A stretch of DNA of 64,000 bases from Limnobacter thiooxidans (GTDB taxonomy: Bacteria; Pseudomonadota; Gammaproteobacteria; Burkholderiales; Burkholderiaceae_B). The notes under the pieces were generated by a model. It made no database searches and had not been told where the DNA came from. It saw nothing but the letters and a program-made list of their open reading frames with translations. The DNA is taken from the NCBI RefSeq assembly GCF_036323495.1, contig NZ_AP028947.1, positions 1,860,001-1,924,000 on the forward strand. The letters are read 5' to 3'. Each line of letters starts with the position of its first letter. Within the stretch, counting starts at the first letter, position 1. Positions 16,804-24,355 of this stretch are shown here, one piece after another. The translations under genes were made by a program, and so were the position numbers.

Positions 16804-18492
16804 ATGAACCTTGACAACCTGACCTTGATGATTGGCGCCAGTGCCGGCGCTTACCTCGTATTGAAAGCCCATCGGCGACTGCAATTGTCCCGGGCAAAAC
16901 ACCCCGGCTTGAGCGGCCATGTGCGCATGGCCAAGCGTGTGTCGAAGCTGATTCCGCATTACAGCCTTGAAGGGGATGCGTTTTTTGACTGCGACAATGC
17001 CGGCACAGTGATTGCCAATAAGCGTCATGACGGCTTTCATCGCCTGTCAGCCAGCCTGTTGCAGCGTTCACCACAAGGCAAGCATTTGCTTGAACAGGCC
17101 ATTTCCAGTATTTCAGATGCACAATTCACCCACCGTTATCGAGTGCCTTTTCAATTCCGCACCATGGTGAATGCACACCTGCTGCCTGCCCTGTTCCTGA
17201 AAAAATCGGAAGGTGTGCGACTGTGGGACGTGGATGGCAACGAATACATCGACGTGACAGGTGCATATGGCACCAACCTGCTGGGCTATGACATTTACAA
17301 GTCTTTCATTCGCCAGGCCGCGCAGGACATGGATGAACTGGGGCCAGTGCTTGGGCCATACCACCCCGTGGTGCTGGACAACACGCGCAGAATTCTGGCC
17401 TTGGCGGGCCAGGATGAAATTTCATACCACATGAGCGGCACTGAGGCCGTGATGCAAGCGGTTCGACTTGCCCAGTACCACACTGGAAAACAGCGGATTG
17501 TGCGTTTTGCAGGTGCATACCATGGCTGGTGGGGCGATGTACAACCCGGCATTGGCAACCCGGTGAGCGCCGACCGCACCCTGACCTTGCAGGAAATGAG
17601 CCAGCGCACCTTGCAGGTGTTGGCCAGCCGCAAAGACATTGCCTGTGTCTTGGCGAACCCGCTGCAGGCCTTGCACCCCAATGCCAATGCACCGGGTGAT
17701 TCGGCTTTGATCAGTAGCGGCCGCAAGGCAGGTTATGACAAGGAGGCCTACACCCGTTGGCTGAAGCAGTTGAGGCAGGTGTGTACCGCCAATGGCATTG
17801 TGCTGATTCTGGATGAAGTGTTCCTGGGTTTCCGCCTGGCCAAAGGGGGTGCACAGGACTATTTTGGTGTGCGCGCCGACATGGTGACTTACGGCAAAAC
17901 ACTGGGAGGCGGTTTGCCTGTCGGGGTGCTGTGTGGCAAGGCCGAGTTGATGAAGCGTTACCGAACCGACAAACCTGCTGACATCTGTTTTGCGCGGGGC
18001 ACGTTCAATTCACAACCCTATGTGATGCAAACCATGAACCTGTTCTTGAAACACATTGACAGCCCGGACGTTGAGCGCATGTATCAAACCGTAGATACCC
18101 TGTGGAACAGCCGGCGCGCTGCCTTGAACAAACGGTTAAGCGAACTGGAATTGCCCGTGGAGGTGCAAAACATGACTTCCATATTCACGATTTTGTACAA
18201 CACGCCATCGCGATTCAACTGGATGTTCCAGTTTTACCTGCTACAGGCGGGTGTGATGCTGAGCTGGGTGGGTTCCGGGAGAATGATATTCAGCCACAAC
18301 TACTCGGACATTGATTTTGATGTGTTCAGCGACCGCTTCATTGAAGCGGCCCGCTGCATGCAGGCCGATGGCTGGTGGGAAACCGGCGAGGCCTGCAACA
18401 GCAACAAGAAAATTCAGCGTCGTGTACTCAAGGAAACCTGGCGGGCCTTGACGTCGTCCATGGGATCAATCAACTGGCCTTTGAGCAAGTAG
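16804..18492 (+). CDS. class III PLP-dependent aminotransferase with N-terminal extension
   Basis: A fold-type I PLP enzyme of the class III (GSA-aminomutase-like) family, 562 residues from this ATG. GVRLWDVDGNEYIDV opens the catalytic domain at about residue 140. HMSGTEAVMQAVRLAQ binds the cofactor phosphate, YHGWWGD stacks on it, ILDEVFLGFR carries the aspartate, and the Schiff-base lysine is in VTYGKTLGGGLPVG. The first 130 residues are extra compared with common family members and begin with a hydrophobic segment (about 8-25), suggesting membrane association. It is divergent from psd and overlaps the convergent Mpo1-like gene by 79 bases. Starts at 16783 (TTG) and 16798 (ATG) are alternatives. 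Confidence 0.8.
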   Translation: MNLDNLTLMIGASAGAYLVLKAHRRLQLSRAKHPGLSGHVRMAKRVSKLIPHYSLEGDAFFDCDNAGTVIANKRHDGFHRLSASLLQRSPQGKHLLEQAISSISDAQFTHRYRVPFQFRTMVNAHLLPALFLKKSEGVRLWDVDGNEYIDVTGAYGTNLLGYDIYKSFIRQAAQDMDELGPVLGPYHPVVLDNTRRILALAGQDEISYHMSGTEAVMQAVRLAQYHTGKQRIVRFAGAYHGWWGDVQPGIGNPVSADRTLTLQEMSQRTLQVLASRKDIACVLANPLQALHPNANAPGDSALISSGRKAGYDKEAYTRWLKQLRQVCTANGIVLILDEVFLGFRLAKGGAQDYFGVRADMVTYGKTLGGGLPVGVLCGKAELMKRYRTDKPADICFARGTFNSQPYVMQTMNLFLKHIDSPDVERMYQTVDTLWNSRRAALNKRLSELELPVEVQNMTSIFTILYNTPSRFNWMFQFYLLQAGVMLSWVGSGRMIFSHNYSDIDFDVFSDRFIEAARCMQADGWWETGEACNSNKKIQRRVLKETWRALTSSMGSINWPLSK

Positions 18493-19058
18493 AAAGGAGA
18501 CTTGTAGTAAATCTTCACATCGTGGAATGGGTCGGTGATAATTTTCAAGGCCCAAACCAAACCTGTTTCAATGTCACGAATGAAAAACAGGTGAACGGTT
18601 CGAAACACCAAACCACCCAAGCCCAGCCACAACCACGATTCACCCACACTGCGCACAAAACTTGTCATGTCGGCACCCGTGGGTGGCAAGCCGAAAGTGG
18701 CCGGGCTGAACCAGATCAGAATCGGCAGTGCACCCCAAATGCTCAGCAGCACGATTTTGCGACGCAGGTTGTAGCCAACCTTGATGTCTTCCTTGTGATC
18801 GTGCGTGGCGTCGTTGACGTAATCGTATGTTTTGGGCTCGAAGAAAAAATGCCCGATCTGACGACTCGTCATGGCAACGAGCCAAGCCACCAATGCAGCA
18901 GACACTGGGTCAATGAACAACAAGACATAACCAAACAGGAAGGACAAGGCACTCAGCAAGTGCAGGCTTTGATTGATGCGGCTGTGGTGGTAGTAACGGT
19001 GGTCATCCCAACGCTGTTCGTGCAAAGTCTCGAAGATTTTTTTCATGTGGTCTGTCAT
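18414..19058 (-). CDS. Mpo1/DUF962-like membrane protein
   Basis: A 214-residue protein with about four hydrophobic segments. HHSRINQSLHLLSA at residues 24-37 and RQIGHFFFEP at about 87-96 are the histidine-bearing signatures of the DUF962 family, whose yeast member Mpo1 is an iron-dependent dioxygenase acting on 2-hydroxy fatty acids. A further histidine pair (NDATHDHKEDIK) follows. The family call rests on these motifs only. The gene's last 79 bases overlap the end of the aminotransferase gene on the other strand. No ribosome site precedes either ATG (19058, 19046); an 8-bp inverted repeat sits directly upstream. Confidence 0.6.
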   Translation of the reverse strand: MTDHMKKIFETLHEQRWDDHRYYHHSRINQSLHLLSALSFLFGYVLLFIDPVSAALVAWLVAMTSRQIGHFFFEPKTYDYVNDATHDHKEDIKVGYNLRRKIVLLSIWGALPILIWFSPATFGLPPTGADMTSFVRSVGESWLWLGLGGLVFRTVHLFFIRDIETGLVWALKIITDPFHDVKIYYKSPFYLLKGQLIDPMDDVKARQVSLSTRR

Positions 19059-19092
19059 AAAGAGAGTTTTAAAAAAGTGCTAACCTCTCTTT
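19059..19092 (-). promoter_or_regulatory. 8-bp inverted repeat abutting the Mpo1-like start codon
   Basis: AAAGAGAG (19059-19066) and CTCTCTTT (19085-19092) form a perfect inverted repeat with an 18-base spacer directly before the ATG. It could be an operator or a leader hairpin that occupies the ribosome-binding region. Confidence 0.4.
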
Positions 19093-19140
19093 ATGCCAGC
19101 GTGGTGTTGCGGTTTTATGTCGAAACAATTTTCGGGTCGC

Positions 19141-19200
19141 TTGCACGACTGCGCGACTTTGCCTCAATTAGCGCGAGTCTGCTTCAATCAGCGCGAATCC
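19141..19200 (+). repeat. three tandem 20-bp repeats
   Basis: Copies are at 19141-19160, 19161-19180 and 19181-19200. The last two are identical at 16 of 20 positions. The first shares mainly the GCGCGA core, which sits at the same place (position 11) in all three. Confidence 0.65.
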
Positions 19201-19372
19201 CAATCATTCGCCAGAAAACCTGTTGATCCCTTTTTGAAATTCACCCTGACTCACCTCGCTCGGCAAAAAAGCGAGCCGAGGCTCGGTGTCGGCCGTTGGC
19301 CGATCGTGGCGTGTGAATTCAAATGGGCAGGTTTTCTTGAAGGCGAAACGATTGGGACATCGCTGCTGATTG
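19185..19372. repeat. nested hairpin unit A
   Basis: The outer arms pair in blocks: CAATCAGC 19185-19192 with 19365-19372, and AGAAAACCTG 19213-19222 with 19328-19337, with further matches around TTTGAA-TTCAC. Inside are two hairpins: a GC-rich one at 19255-19285 and TCGGCC-GTT-GGCCGA at 19289-19303. The outcome is a long imperfect stem closing a junction with two inner stems. Confidence 0.65.
19265..19285 (-). terminator. candidate intrinsic terminator within unit A
   Basis: Read on the minus strand this is CGAGC-CTCG-GCTCG followed by C and six T's (19270-19265). It could end transcripts coming from the acyl-CoA dehydrogenase operon about 440 bases past its stop codon. Confidence 0.5.
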
Positions 19373-19490
19373 CGCCACGCACCTGTGATAAACGAGCGGC
19401 TGTTGTCTGATCATGCACCTGTTCAATCCCGGAGAGGTTGGATGCTCGCAGGCGCTGGTGATTCAGCCACCTTGGCGGTCGGTTCGCCTG

Positions 19491-19639
19491 TTTCGCACAT
19501 TCAGAAAACTGCCCCGTTTGAACCTTGGCTTGCATGGTCGCCCAAGGGGCGACGCAGTGGCCCGACCGCGCTTTATTGTCGGGCCTATGCGAATGCAAAG
19601 CCTTGGTTCAAAAAGGGATCAGCTGTTTTCAGTGCGAAA
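19491..19639. repeat. nested hairpin unit B
   Basis: Outer blocks are TTTCGCAC 19491-19498 with 19632-19639, TTTGAACC 19517-19524 with 19605-19612, and TTGCAT 19530-19535 with 19593-19598. Inside are two perfect hairpins: GTCGCCC-AAG-GGGCGAC at 19537-19553 and GGCCCGAC with GTCGGGCC at 19559-19566 and 19578-19585. Arm sequences resemble unit A: TGATCCCTTTTTGAA occurs in A's left arm and, inverted, in B's right arm. Confidence 0.7.
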
Positions 19640-19645
19640 TCTGGG

Positions 19646-19733
19646 GAACCACGCTGAGGTGGCTCATAAGCAATGTTGCAAACTCAGGCGAGCCACTCCG
19701 CGGTGGCTCATCATCAAAGTTGCGGAGTCACCG
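19646..19733 (+). repeat. 44-bp tandem duplication, each copy headed by a hairpin
   Basis: Copies 19646-19689 and 19690-19733 are identical at 31 of 44 positions. Each starts with a hairpin (GAACCAC or GAGCCAC with GTGGCTC). The mismatch in copy 1 becomes a G-U pair in minus-strand RNA. Copy 2 contains the acyl-CoA dehydrogenase stop codon. Confidence 0.65.
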
Positions 19734-20903
19734 CCCCAACTCGCCTCTCGCAATCATTTCCTTCATGATTTCCGAAGTGCCCGCATAAATAGTTTGAACC
19801 CGTGCATCGGTGAAGAAACGTGAAATTGGGTATTCCTCGGTGTAGCCATATCCACCGAATAACTGCAGGCACTCGTGCGTCAGTTTTACCTGCAACTCGG
19901 TGGAGGTCAGCTTCAGGATAGAGGCTTCTTCAGTGGTCATTGCACCGACTTTGAAACGCGCTTCACACTGTTTCAGATAGGATTTTGCCAATTCAAGCTG
20001 GGCCCGCAGTTCAGCCATTTTGAATCGGGTGTTCTGGAACTGCGCCACGGTGCTGCCAAAGGCTTTGCGCTGTTTGACATAATCTGCAGTAATCGCCATG
20101 GCACCTTCGCAGGCACCAATCGCTTGAGAACCAAGTCCCAGTCGCTCGCGGGGCAGTTCCTGCATCAGGTAAATGAAGCCCTTGTTCTCTTCGCCCAGCA
20201 GTGCATTGGCGGGGACACGCAGGTTGTCAAAAAACAGTTCAGCCGTGTCGTTGGAATGCTGGCCCATTTTCTTGATGCCCTTGCCTTTCTTGAAGCCCGG
20301 CAAGCTGCTGTCCACCAAAAACAGGCTGATGCCCTTTGCACCCTTGGTGGTGTCGGTTTTGGCAGCCAGCACAATCAACCCGCAATGCAGACCGTTGGTG
20401 ATGAAAGTTTTGGAACCGTTGATGACCCACTCGTCACCATCGCGAACCGCGTTGGTGCGCATGCCAGCCAGGTCGCTGCCTGCGCCCGGTTCGGTCATAC
20501 CGATGGAACCAACCACTTCACCAGTGACCATGCGGGGCAGCCATTGTGCTTTCTGTTCAGCGGTACCCAAGTTGTTGATGTAGGGCATCACGATGTTGGC
20601 ATGCACGTTAAGTGCCGTGCTCAATGAGTGCAGGTTCAACCGGCAGGTTTCTTCAAGGATCATCAGGGCGACTTCAAATGGCGCACCGGCTGCACCAAAT
20701 TCTTCGGGCATGTCGGGGCCCAGCATGCCGGCGGCACCCAGCATGAGCCAGGCCTCCTTGGGCATCCAACCGTCTTTTTCCCATTGGTCGTAATGAGGAA
20801 TCACTTCCTTTTCCAGACAACGCAACAGCATGTCCCGAAACAGGGTGATGTCTTCATTGTCAGCGGACTGAAGTTGATTCACGGATTGGTCTATTGCGCC
20901 CAT
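19728..20903 (-). CDS. acyl-CoA dehydrogenase family protein
   Basis: A 391-residue FAD enzyme introducing a double bond in acyl-CoA, passing electrons to electron-transfer flavoprotein. The family signatures are present: SIGMTEPGAGSDLAGM near residue 135, WVINGSKTFITNG, QLFGGYGYTEEYPISR and QTIYAGTSEIMKEMIAR at the C-terminus. ATG 20903 has AAAGGAA upstream; a TTG six codons earlier is weaker. It follows the SDR gene after 27 bases and is probably cotranscribed, suggesting a short beta-oxidation-type or branched-chain amino acid route. Chain-length specificity is not readable. Confidence 0.92.
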   Translation of the reverse strand: MGAIDQSVNQLQSADNEDITLFRDMLLRCLEKEVIPHYDQWEKDGWMPKEAWLMLGAAGMLGPDMPEEFGAAGAPFEVALMILEETCRLNLHSLSTALNVHANIVMPYINNLGTAEQKAQWLPRMVTGEVVGSIGMTEPGAGSDLAGMRTNAVRDGDEWVINGSKTFITNGLHCGLIVLAAKTDTTKGAKGISLFLVDSSLPGFKKGKGIKKMGQHSNDTAELFFDNLRVPANALLGEENKGFIYLMQELPRERLGLGSQAIGACEGAMAITADYVKQRKAFGSTVAQFQNTRFKMAELRAQLELAKSYLKQCEARFKVGAMTTEEASILKLTSTELQVKLTHECLQLFGGYGYTEEYPISRFFTDARVQTIYAGTSEIMKEMIARGELGR

Positions 20904-20930
20904 GATGATTCCTTTGTTCAATTGCTCTTG

Positions 20931-21701
20931 TTACTTGGCCTGCATGCGGATGCTGCCGTCGATACGGATGGTTTCGCCGTTCAGGTAGTTGTTTTCAACA
21001 ATGCTGACGCACAGGCGGCCGTATTCTGCAGGTGCACCGAAGCGTTTGGGGTTTTGAACCATGGCGATCAGTGGCTGGCGGTATTCTTCAGAAACGCCTT
21101 GCATCATCGGGGTGTCGAAAATGCCGGGGGCGATGGTCATCACGCGAATGCCGTAACGGCCAAGGTCACGGGCCATGGGCAAGGTCATGCCTACCACACC
21201 GCCCTTGCTGGCGGAGTATGCGGCCTGGCCGGTTTGGCCATCAAAGGCTGCAACAGATGCGGTGTTGATGATGACGCCGCGCTGACCATCTTCATCAGGT
21301 GCATTCTTGGCCATGGCTTCAGCAGCCAGGCTGGAAATGTTGAAGGTGCCAATCAGGTTGATGTTGATGGTTTTTGCAAAGGCTTCCAGCGGCAATGCCT
21401 TGCTGTCGCGGTCCAGCGTTTTGCCAGCAGTGCCCACACCAGCACAGTTCACGGCAATATGAATGGCGCCAAAAGCAGCCAGTGTTGCATCAATGCCAGC
21501 ACGTGCCGAAGCCGCATCGGCAACGTTTACTTTCTGGAAAATCACTTTGCCGGGGTGTGCCGCTTCAGCAGCTTTGCCCGCATCTTCGTTCATGTCAAAC
21601 ACGGCCACTTTGGCACCGGCAGCAACAAACTGCTCAACAGTTGACAAACCCAAACCAGACGCACCACCCGTGACCACGGCCACCAAATTATTCAAATTCA
21701 T
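20931..21701 (-). CDS. SDR family 3-hydroxyacyl-CoA dehydrogenase (HSD17B10-like)
   Basis: A 256-residue short-chain dehydrogenase using NAD. The cofactor loop [10 protein letters not shown] is at residues 11-20, NCAG at about 85-88 and the catalytic S149, Y162 and K166 are in place (TASV and YSASK). The overall sequence resembles type 10 3-hydroxyacyl-CoA / 3-hydroxy-2-methylbutyryl-CoA dehydrogenases. It leads the operon with the acyl-CoA dehydrogenase. AAGGAG precedes the start, and two palindromes lie just upstream. Confidence 0.88.
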   Translation of the reverse strand: MNLNNLVAVVTGGASGLGLSTVEQFVAAGAKVAVFDMNEDAGKAAEAAHPGKVIFQKVNVADAASARAGIDATLAAFGAIHIAVNCAGVGTAGKTLDRDSKALPLEAFAKTININLIGTFNISSLAAEAMAKNAPDEDGQRGVIINTASVAAFDGQTGQAAYSASKGGVVGMTLPMARDLGRYGIRVMTIAPGIFDTPMMQGVSEEYRQPLIAMVQNPKRFGAPAEYGRLCVSIVENNYLNGETIRIDGSIRMQAK

Positions 21702-21719
21702 TGAAAGTCTCCTTGACTG

Positions 21720-21797
21720 CTGTTTTTGTAAAGTAAACAGTAGATTAACGCAGAATGAGTTGGCTTGGAGGGAAGCAGATTCGAACGAACGTTCGTT
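21720..21797 (-). promoter_or_regulatory. two inverted repeats upstream of the SDR/acyl-CoA dehydrogenase operon
   Basis: CTGTTT (21720-21725) and AAACAG (21735-21740) form one site next to the ribosome site. AACGAAC-GTTCGTT (21784-21797) is a perfect 14-bp palindrome 83 bases upstream of the start. Both shapes suit TetR-family repressors of fatty-acid genes, but the regulator is unknown. Confidence 0.45.
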
Positions 21798-21799
21798 TT

Positions 21800-22708
21800 T
21801 TAATTTTTTTGTGACCTGCCCTTTTTCAACTCGACATTCAGGTAGCGCCAGAAGTCGGCCGCCACCGGCGAGGGCCTTTTGCCATTGGGCCGCACAGTGT
21901 ACCAGTTGGCATGTATCGGGAAGCTTTGAACATTCAAGGTCGTCAAATCCTGGGTTGCCGACCCCGCATTCAGAGCGTGCTCCGACAACACCGCCAGGCC
22001 CATACCCGCCTGTACTGCCTGCTTGATTGCCTCATTACTGCCCAGTTCAAGCCTGACAACCGGTTCGAAGCCGAGTTGTTCGAAATGAGAATCGCACGCC
22101 AGGCGAGTGCCTGAACCCCGTTCCCGCAGAATGAAGGGATAGCGGGTCAACTCGGTGTGCTTGATCCGTTTGCGCTGCGCCAAAGGATGACCCAAGGGGG
22201 CAACCACCTGCAATGAATTGGTCATGAAGGCTTTGGCTTCCACGTCCAGGTTGGCCGGGGGTTTGGACATGATGTACAGGTCGTCGAGGTTGTGTTCCAG
22301 CCGTTGAACGACACCGTTGCGATTCAATACTTCAAGTGCAATGTCCACCTCGGGATACCTGGCACAAAAGTCACCAAGCAAGCCCGGCACAAAATACTCT
22401 GCCGTACTGACCACGGCCACGGTCAACTTGCCGCGCCGAAAACCCTTGATGTCGTCAATACGCTGCTGAAAACCTTCCAGCTCGTTGAGCATGGCCCTCG
22501 CTGTGGCTTCCAGTTCAATACCTGCAGGCGTCAGAAAGATGGCTTTGCCAATGACTTCGTACAAAGGCAAACCCACGGACTCAGACAGCTCTTTCATCTG
22601 CATGGACACCGTGGGCTGCGTGACATGAAAATGCCGCGCCACCGCGGTGAGGCTTTTCAGGCGGGCAAGCGCGGTGAACAGGTGCAACTGCCGAAGGGTC
22701 AGATTCAT
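21800..22708 (-). CDS. LysR-type transcriptional regulator, CbbR/CmpR-like
   Basis: A 302-residue LysR regulator. The N-terminal winged helix-turn-helix has LRQLHLFTALARLKSLTAVA with RHFHVTQPTVSMQMKEL. The effector domain starts near residue 90 (GKLTVAVVSTAEYFVPGLL) and resembles carbon-fixation regulators of the CbbR/CmpR group. It is divergent from the sbtA-type bicarbonate transporter gene, the standard layout for LysR control of a neighbour. It probably responds to a metabolite of inorganic-carbon demand, by analogy only. Confidence 0.85.
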   Translation of the reverse strand: MNLTLRQLHLFTALARLKSLTAVARHFHVTQPTVSMQMKELSESVGLPLYEVIGKAIFLTPAGIELEATARAMLNELEGFQQRIDDIKGFRRGKLTVAVVSTAEYFVPGLLGDFCARYPEVDIALEVLNRNGVVQRLEHNLDDLYIMSKPPANLDVEAKAFMTNSLQVVAPLGHPLAQRKRIKHTELTRYPFILRERGSGTRLACDSHFEQLGFEPVVRLELGSNEAIKQAVQAGMGLAVLSEHALNAGSATQDLTTLNVQSFPIHANWYTVRPNGKRPSPVAADFWRYLNVELKKGRSQKN

Positions 22709-22799
22709 AATCTTTTGATGATGATTAATCGTATTTTTCTGATTTTACATGATAAATACATTTGCTTAGCATGGGCGCACTTTCATCAAGGCAGACCCC
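22709..22799 (+). promoter_or_regulatory. divergent control region between LysR gene and sbtA
   Basis: A 91-base AT-rich intergenic region with TTTA-N5-TAAA near 22743-22755 and other LysR-like dyads. AAGG precedes the sbtA start. Individual promoter boxes are not clear. Confidence 0.4.
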
Positions 22800-23771
22800 A
22801 TGAACAACTTCACCGACCCCGCAATCCTGTTTTTCCTGCTCGGCATTTTCAGTGGGCTGGTCAAATCAAACCTGGAAATTCCAGCGCAGGTCAGCCGATT
22901 TTTGTCCCTGTACCTGCTGATGGCCCTGGGCTTGAAAGGTGGCTTCGCCTTGCACGAATCCGGGTTCAACACCCAGGTGCTGGGCGGCCTGGGGGCGGCG
23001 GTGGTACTGGCTGTGCTGGTTCCCTTGATCAGCTACCCGATTTTGAAACGTTGTACCTCGGCGTTTGATGCAGCAGCCATTGCAGCAACCTATGGATCGG
23101 TCAGTGCGGTGACATTCATTACAGCGGTGCAATTTCTTGAAAAATCCGAAATCGCGTACGGCGGGCACATGGCGGCAGCCATGGCGCTGATGGAGTCGCC
23201 TGCGATCATTCTCGCGGTGCTATTCGCCAACATGGCGAGAAAGCAGGCCAAAGGCGCTGGCGCTGAAACTGTGCCAGGCAAGGGATTTGGCCACCTGCTG
23301 CAGGAATCGTTCACGGAAGGTGCGCAACTGTTGCTGCTGGGCGCGATGCTGATCGGTTTCATGAGCGGCAGTGCCGGCAAGGAAGCCATGCAACCCTTCA
23401 CCGGCGACCTGTTCAAAGGCATGTTGGCTTTCTTTCTGCTCGACATGGGCCTTACCACAGCCAAACACCTGCCGAAGTTGAAAGCCGTGTCCAAGTGGAT
23501 GATCGCCTACGCGGTGCTTGCGCCGCTGGCCCACGCCACCTTGGCCTGGTTACTGGCTCAGGCAATTGGTGCCAGTGTGGGTGACACTGCCCTGCTGATG
23601 GTGCTGGCGGCCAGTGCATCTTACATTGCAGTGCCCGCTGTGGTGAGGTACGCCATTCCGGAAGCCAACCCCAGCCTGTACGTGGGGTTGTCGTTGGGCA
23701 TTACTTTTCCTTTGAATATTCTGGTGGGTATTCCGGTTTATGTGCAGTGGGCGGGGGTGCAGATTGGCTAA
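22800..23771 (+). CDS. sbtA: sodium-dependent bicarbonate transporter, SbtA family
   Basis: A 323-residue membrane protein with about ten hydrophobic segments and the SbtA/DUF897 pattern: FFLLGIFSGLVKSNLEIP at the N-terminus, AATYGSVSAVTFITA and the inverted-repeat partner VLAASASYIAVPAVVRYA. Cyanobacterial SbtA imports bicarbonate with sodium as part of the carbon-concentrating mechanism. The PII-like SbtB gene that often follows sbtA is absent here. The divergent LysR gene is its likely regulator. In a heterotrophic or mixotrophic bacterium it may feed carboxylases or pH homeostasis. Confidence 0.88.
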   Translation: MNNFTDPAILFFLLGIFSGLVKSNLEIPAQVSRFLSLYLLMALGLKGGFALHESGFNTQVLGGLGAAVVLAVLVPLISYPILKRCTSAFDAAAIAATYGSVSAVTFITAVQFLEKSEIAYGGHMAAAMALMESPAIILAVLFANMARKQAKGAGAETVPGKGFGHLLQESFTEGAQLLLLGAMLIGFMSGSAGKEAMQPFTGDLFKGMLAFFLLDMGLTTAKHLPKLKAVSKWMIAYAVLAPLAHATLAWLLAQAIGASVGDTALLMVLAASASYIAVPAVVRYAIPEANPSLYVGLSLGITFPLNILVGIPVYVQWAGVQIG

Positions 23772-23857
23772 TCACAAAAAGTGAACACGCATACCTAAAC
23801 TTGTTGTCTGAATCCCTATCAAATAGATTTCCATGATCGCAATTCATTGGAACCCTT

Positions 23858-24355
23858 ATGCCAACCAAGGCAATCTGTCATCACTTTCACAGAGATATTA
23901 TTCTTCCAACCCTTGAAACCATGAAGATGGGCGGGGACAACATCGCTGAACTGTTACTTGGAACTGCGTTGGTGGAAAGTAGATTAACCTGGAGAAAGCA
24001 AATGGCTAACGGGCCAGCGAGAGGCCTGTACCAAATGGAGATGGCCACGCACGATGACATTTGGAACAATTACCTGGCCTTCCGAAAACCCCTTGCAGAC
24101 AAGGTTCTGCAATTCAAGACAGCACATGACGCAGACCCAGAGCATGAACTGATTAACAATGATCAGTATGGAACTGCCATGGCGCGAGTGCATTACGCCA
24201 GAGTTCGAGAAGGCATCCCAGAATCCGGTGATATTGAGGCAATGGCGAATTACTGGAAAAAATATTACAACACGATGCTTGGTAAAGGATTTCCAGACAA
24301 ATACATTGAAGTCTGGAATCAAACTGTCGGGGAGCTGACTTGCAATGTTGAATAA
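23858..24355 (+). CDS. phage-type lysozyme/transglycosylase-like protein
   Basis: A 165-residue protein without a signal peptide. GTALVESRL places E40 where lysozyme-like folds keep their catalytic glutamate, and GPARGLYQMEMATHDDIW resembles the glycine-glutamine motif region of soluble transglycosylase-like proteins coded by tailed phages. The C-terminal MARVHYARVREGIP and YWKKYYNT segments also fit phage-derived relatives as I recall them. The gene is more AT-rich than its surroundings and overlaps the next gene by 11 bases. It may be a phage relic or an exported wall-degrading effector; the sequence does not decide. Confidence 0.6.
   Translation: MPTKAICHHFHRDIILPTLETMKMGGDNIAELLLGTALVESRLTWRKQMANGPARGLYQMEMATHDDIWNNYLAFRKPLADKVLQFKTAHDADPEHELINNDQYGTAMARVHYARVREGIPESGDIEAMANYWKKYYNTMLGKGFPDKYIEVWNQTVGELTCNVE

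Larger units (their letters stand above)
19059..19727. other. gene-free 669-base region rich in nested repeats
   Basis: No frame here looks coding: the ORFs present are short, lack ribosome sites and have no recognisable protein character. The region lies downstream of the acyl-CoA dehydrogenase stop and upstream of the Mpo1-like start, both on the minus strand. It contains three 20-bp tandem repeats, two large nested hairpin units of similar design, an intrinsic terminator and a 44-bp tandem duplication, each listed separately. It may be a structured RNA, a MITE-like remnant pair, or both. Confidence 0.6.

Noticed and set aside
16670..17122. 150-codon N-terminal extension of phosphatidylserine decarboxylase
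   Set aside because: The extra part has no family similarity and overlaps the divergent aminotransferase coding sequence.
19093..19410. 105-codon ORF in the repeat region, possible small gene
   Set aside because: No ribosome site, unnatural composition and it crosses the tandem repeats and hairpin arms; the DNA structure explains the sequence better.
19059..19727. Integron attC sites or a CRISPR array as explanation of the repeats
   Set aside because: No paired GTTRRRY/RYYYAAC ends at the hairpin borders and no integrase; the tandem copies have no unique spacers of CRISPR type and there are no cas genes.
19141..19733. Retron msr-msd or known housekeeping RNA (tmRNA, RNase P, 6S, SRP)
   Set aside because: No reverse transcriptase gene nearby and none of the sequence hallmarks of these RNAs could be seen.
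20628..21644. Long plus-strand ORF (338 codons) opposite the SDR and acyl-CoA dehydrogenase genes
   Set aside because: It is antisense to two certain genes, has biased shadow composition (glycine, histidine, alanine) and no family features.
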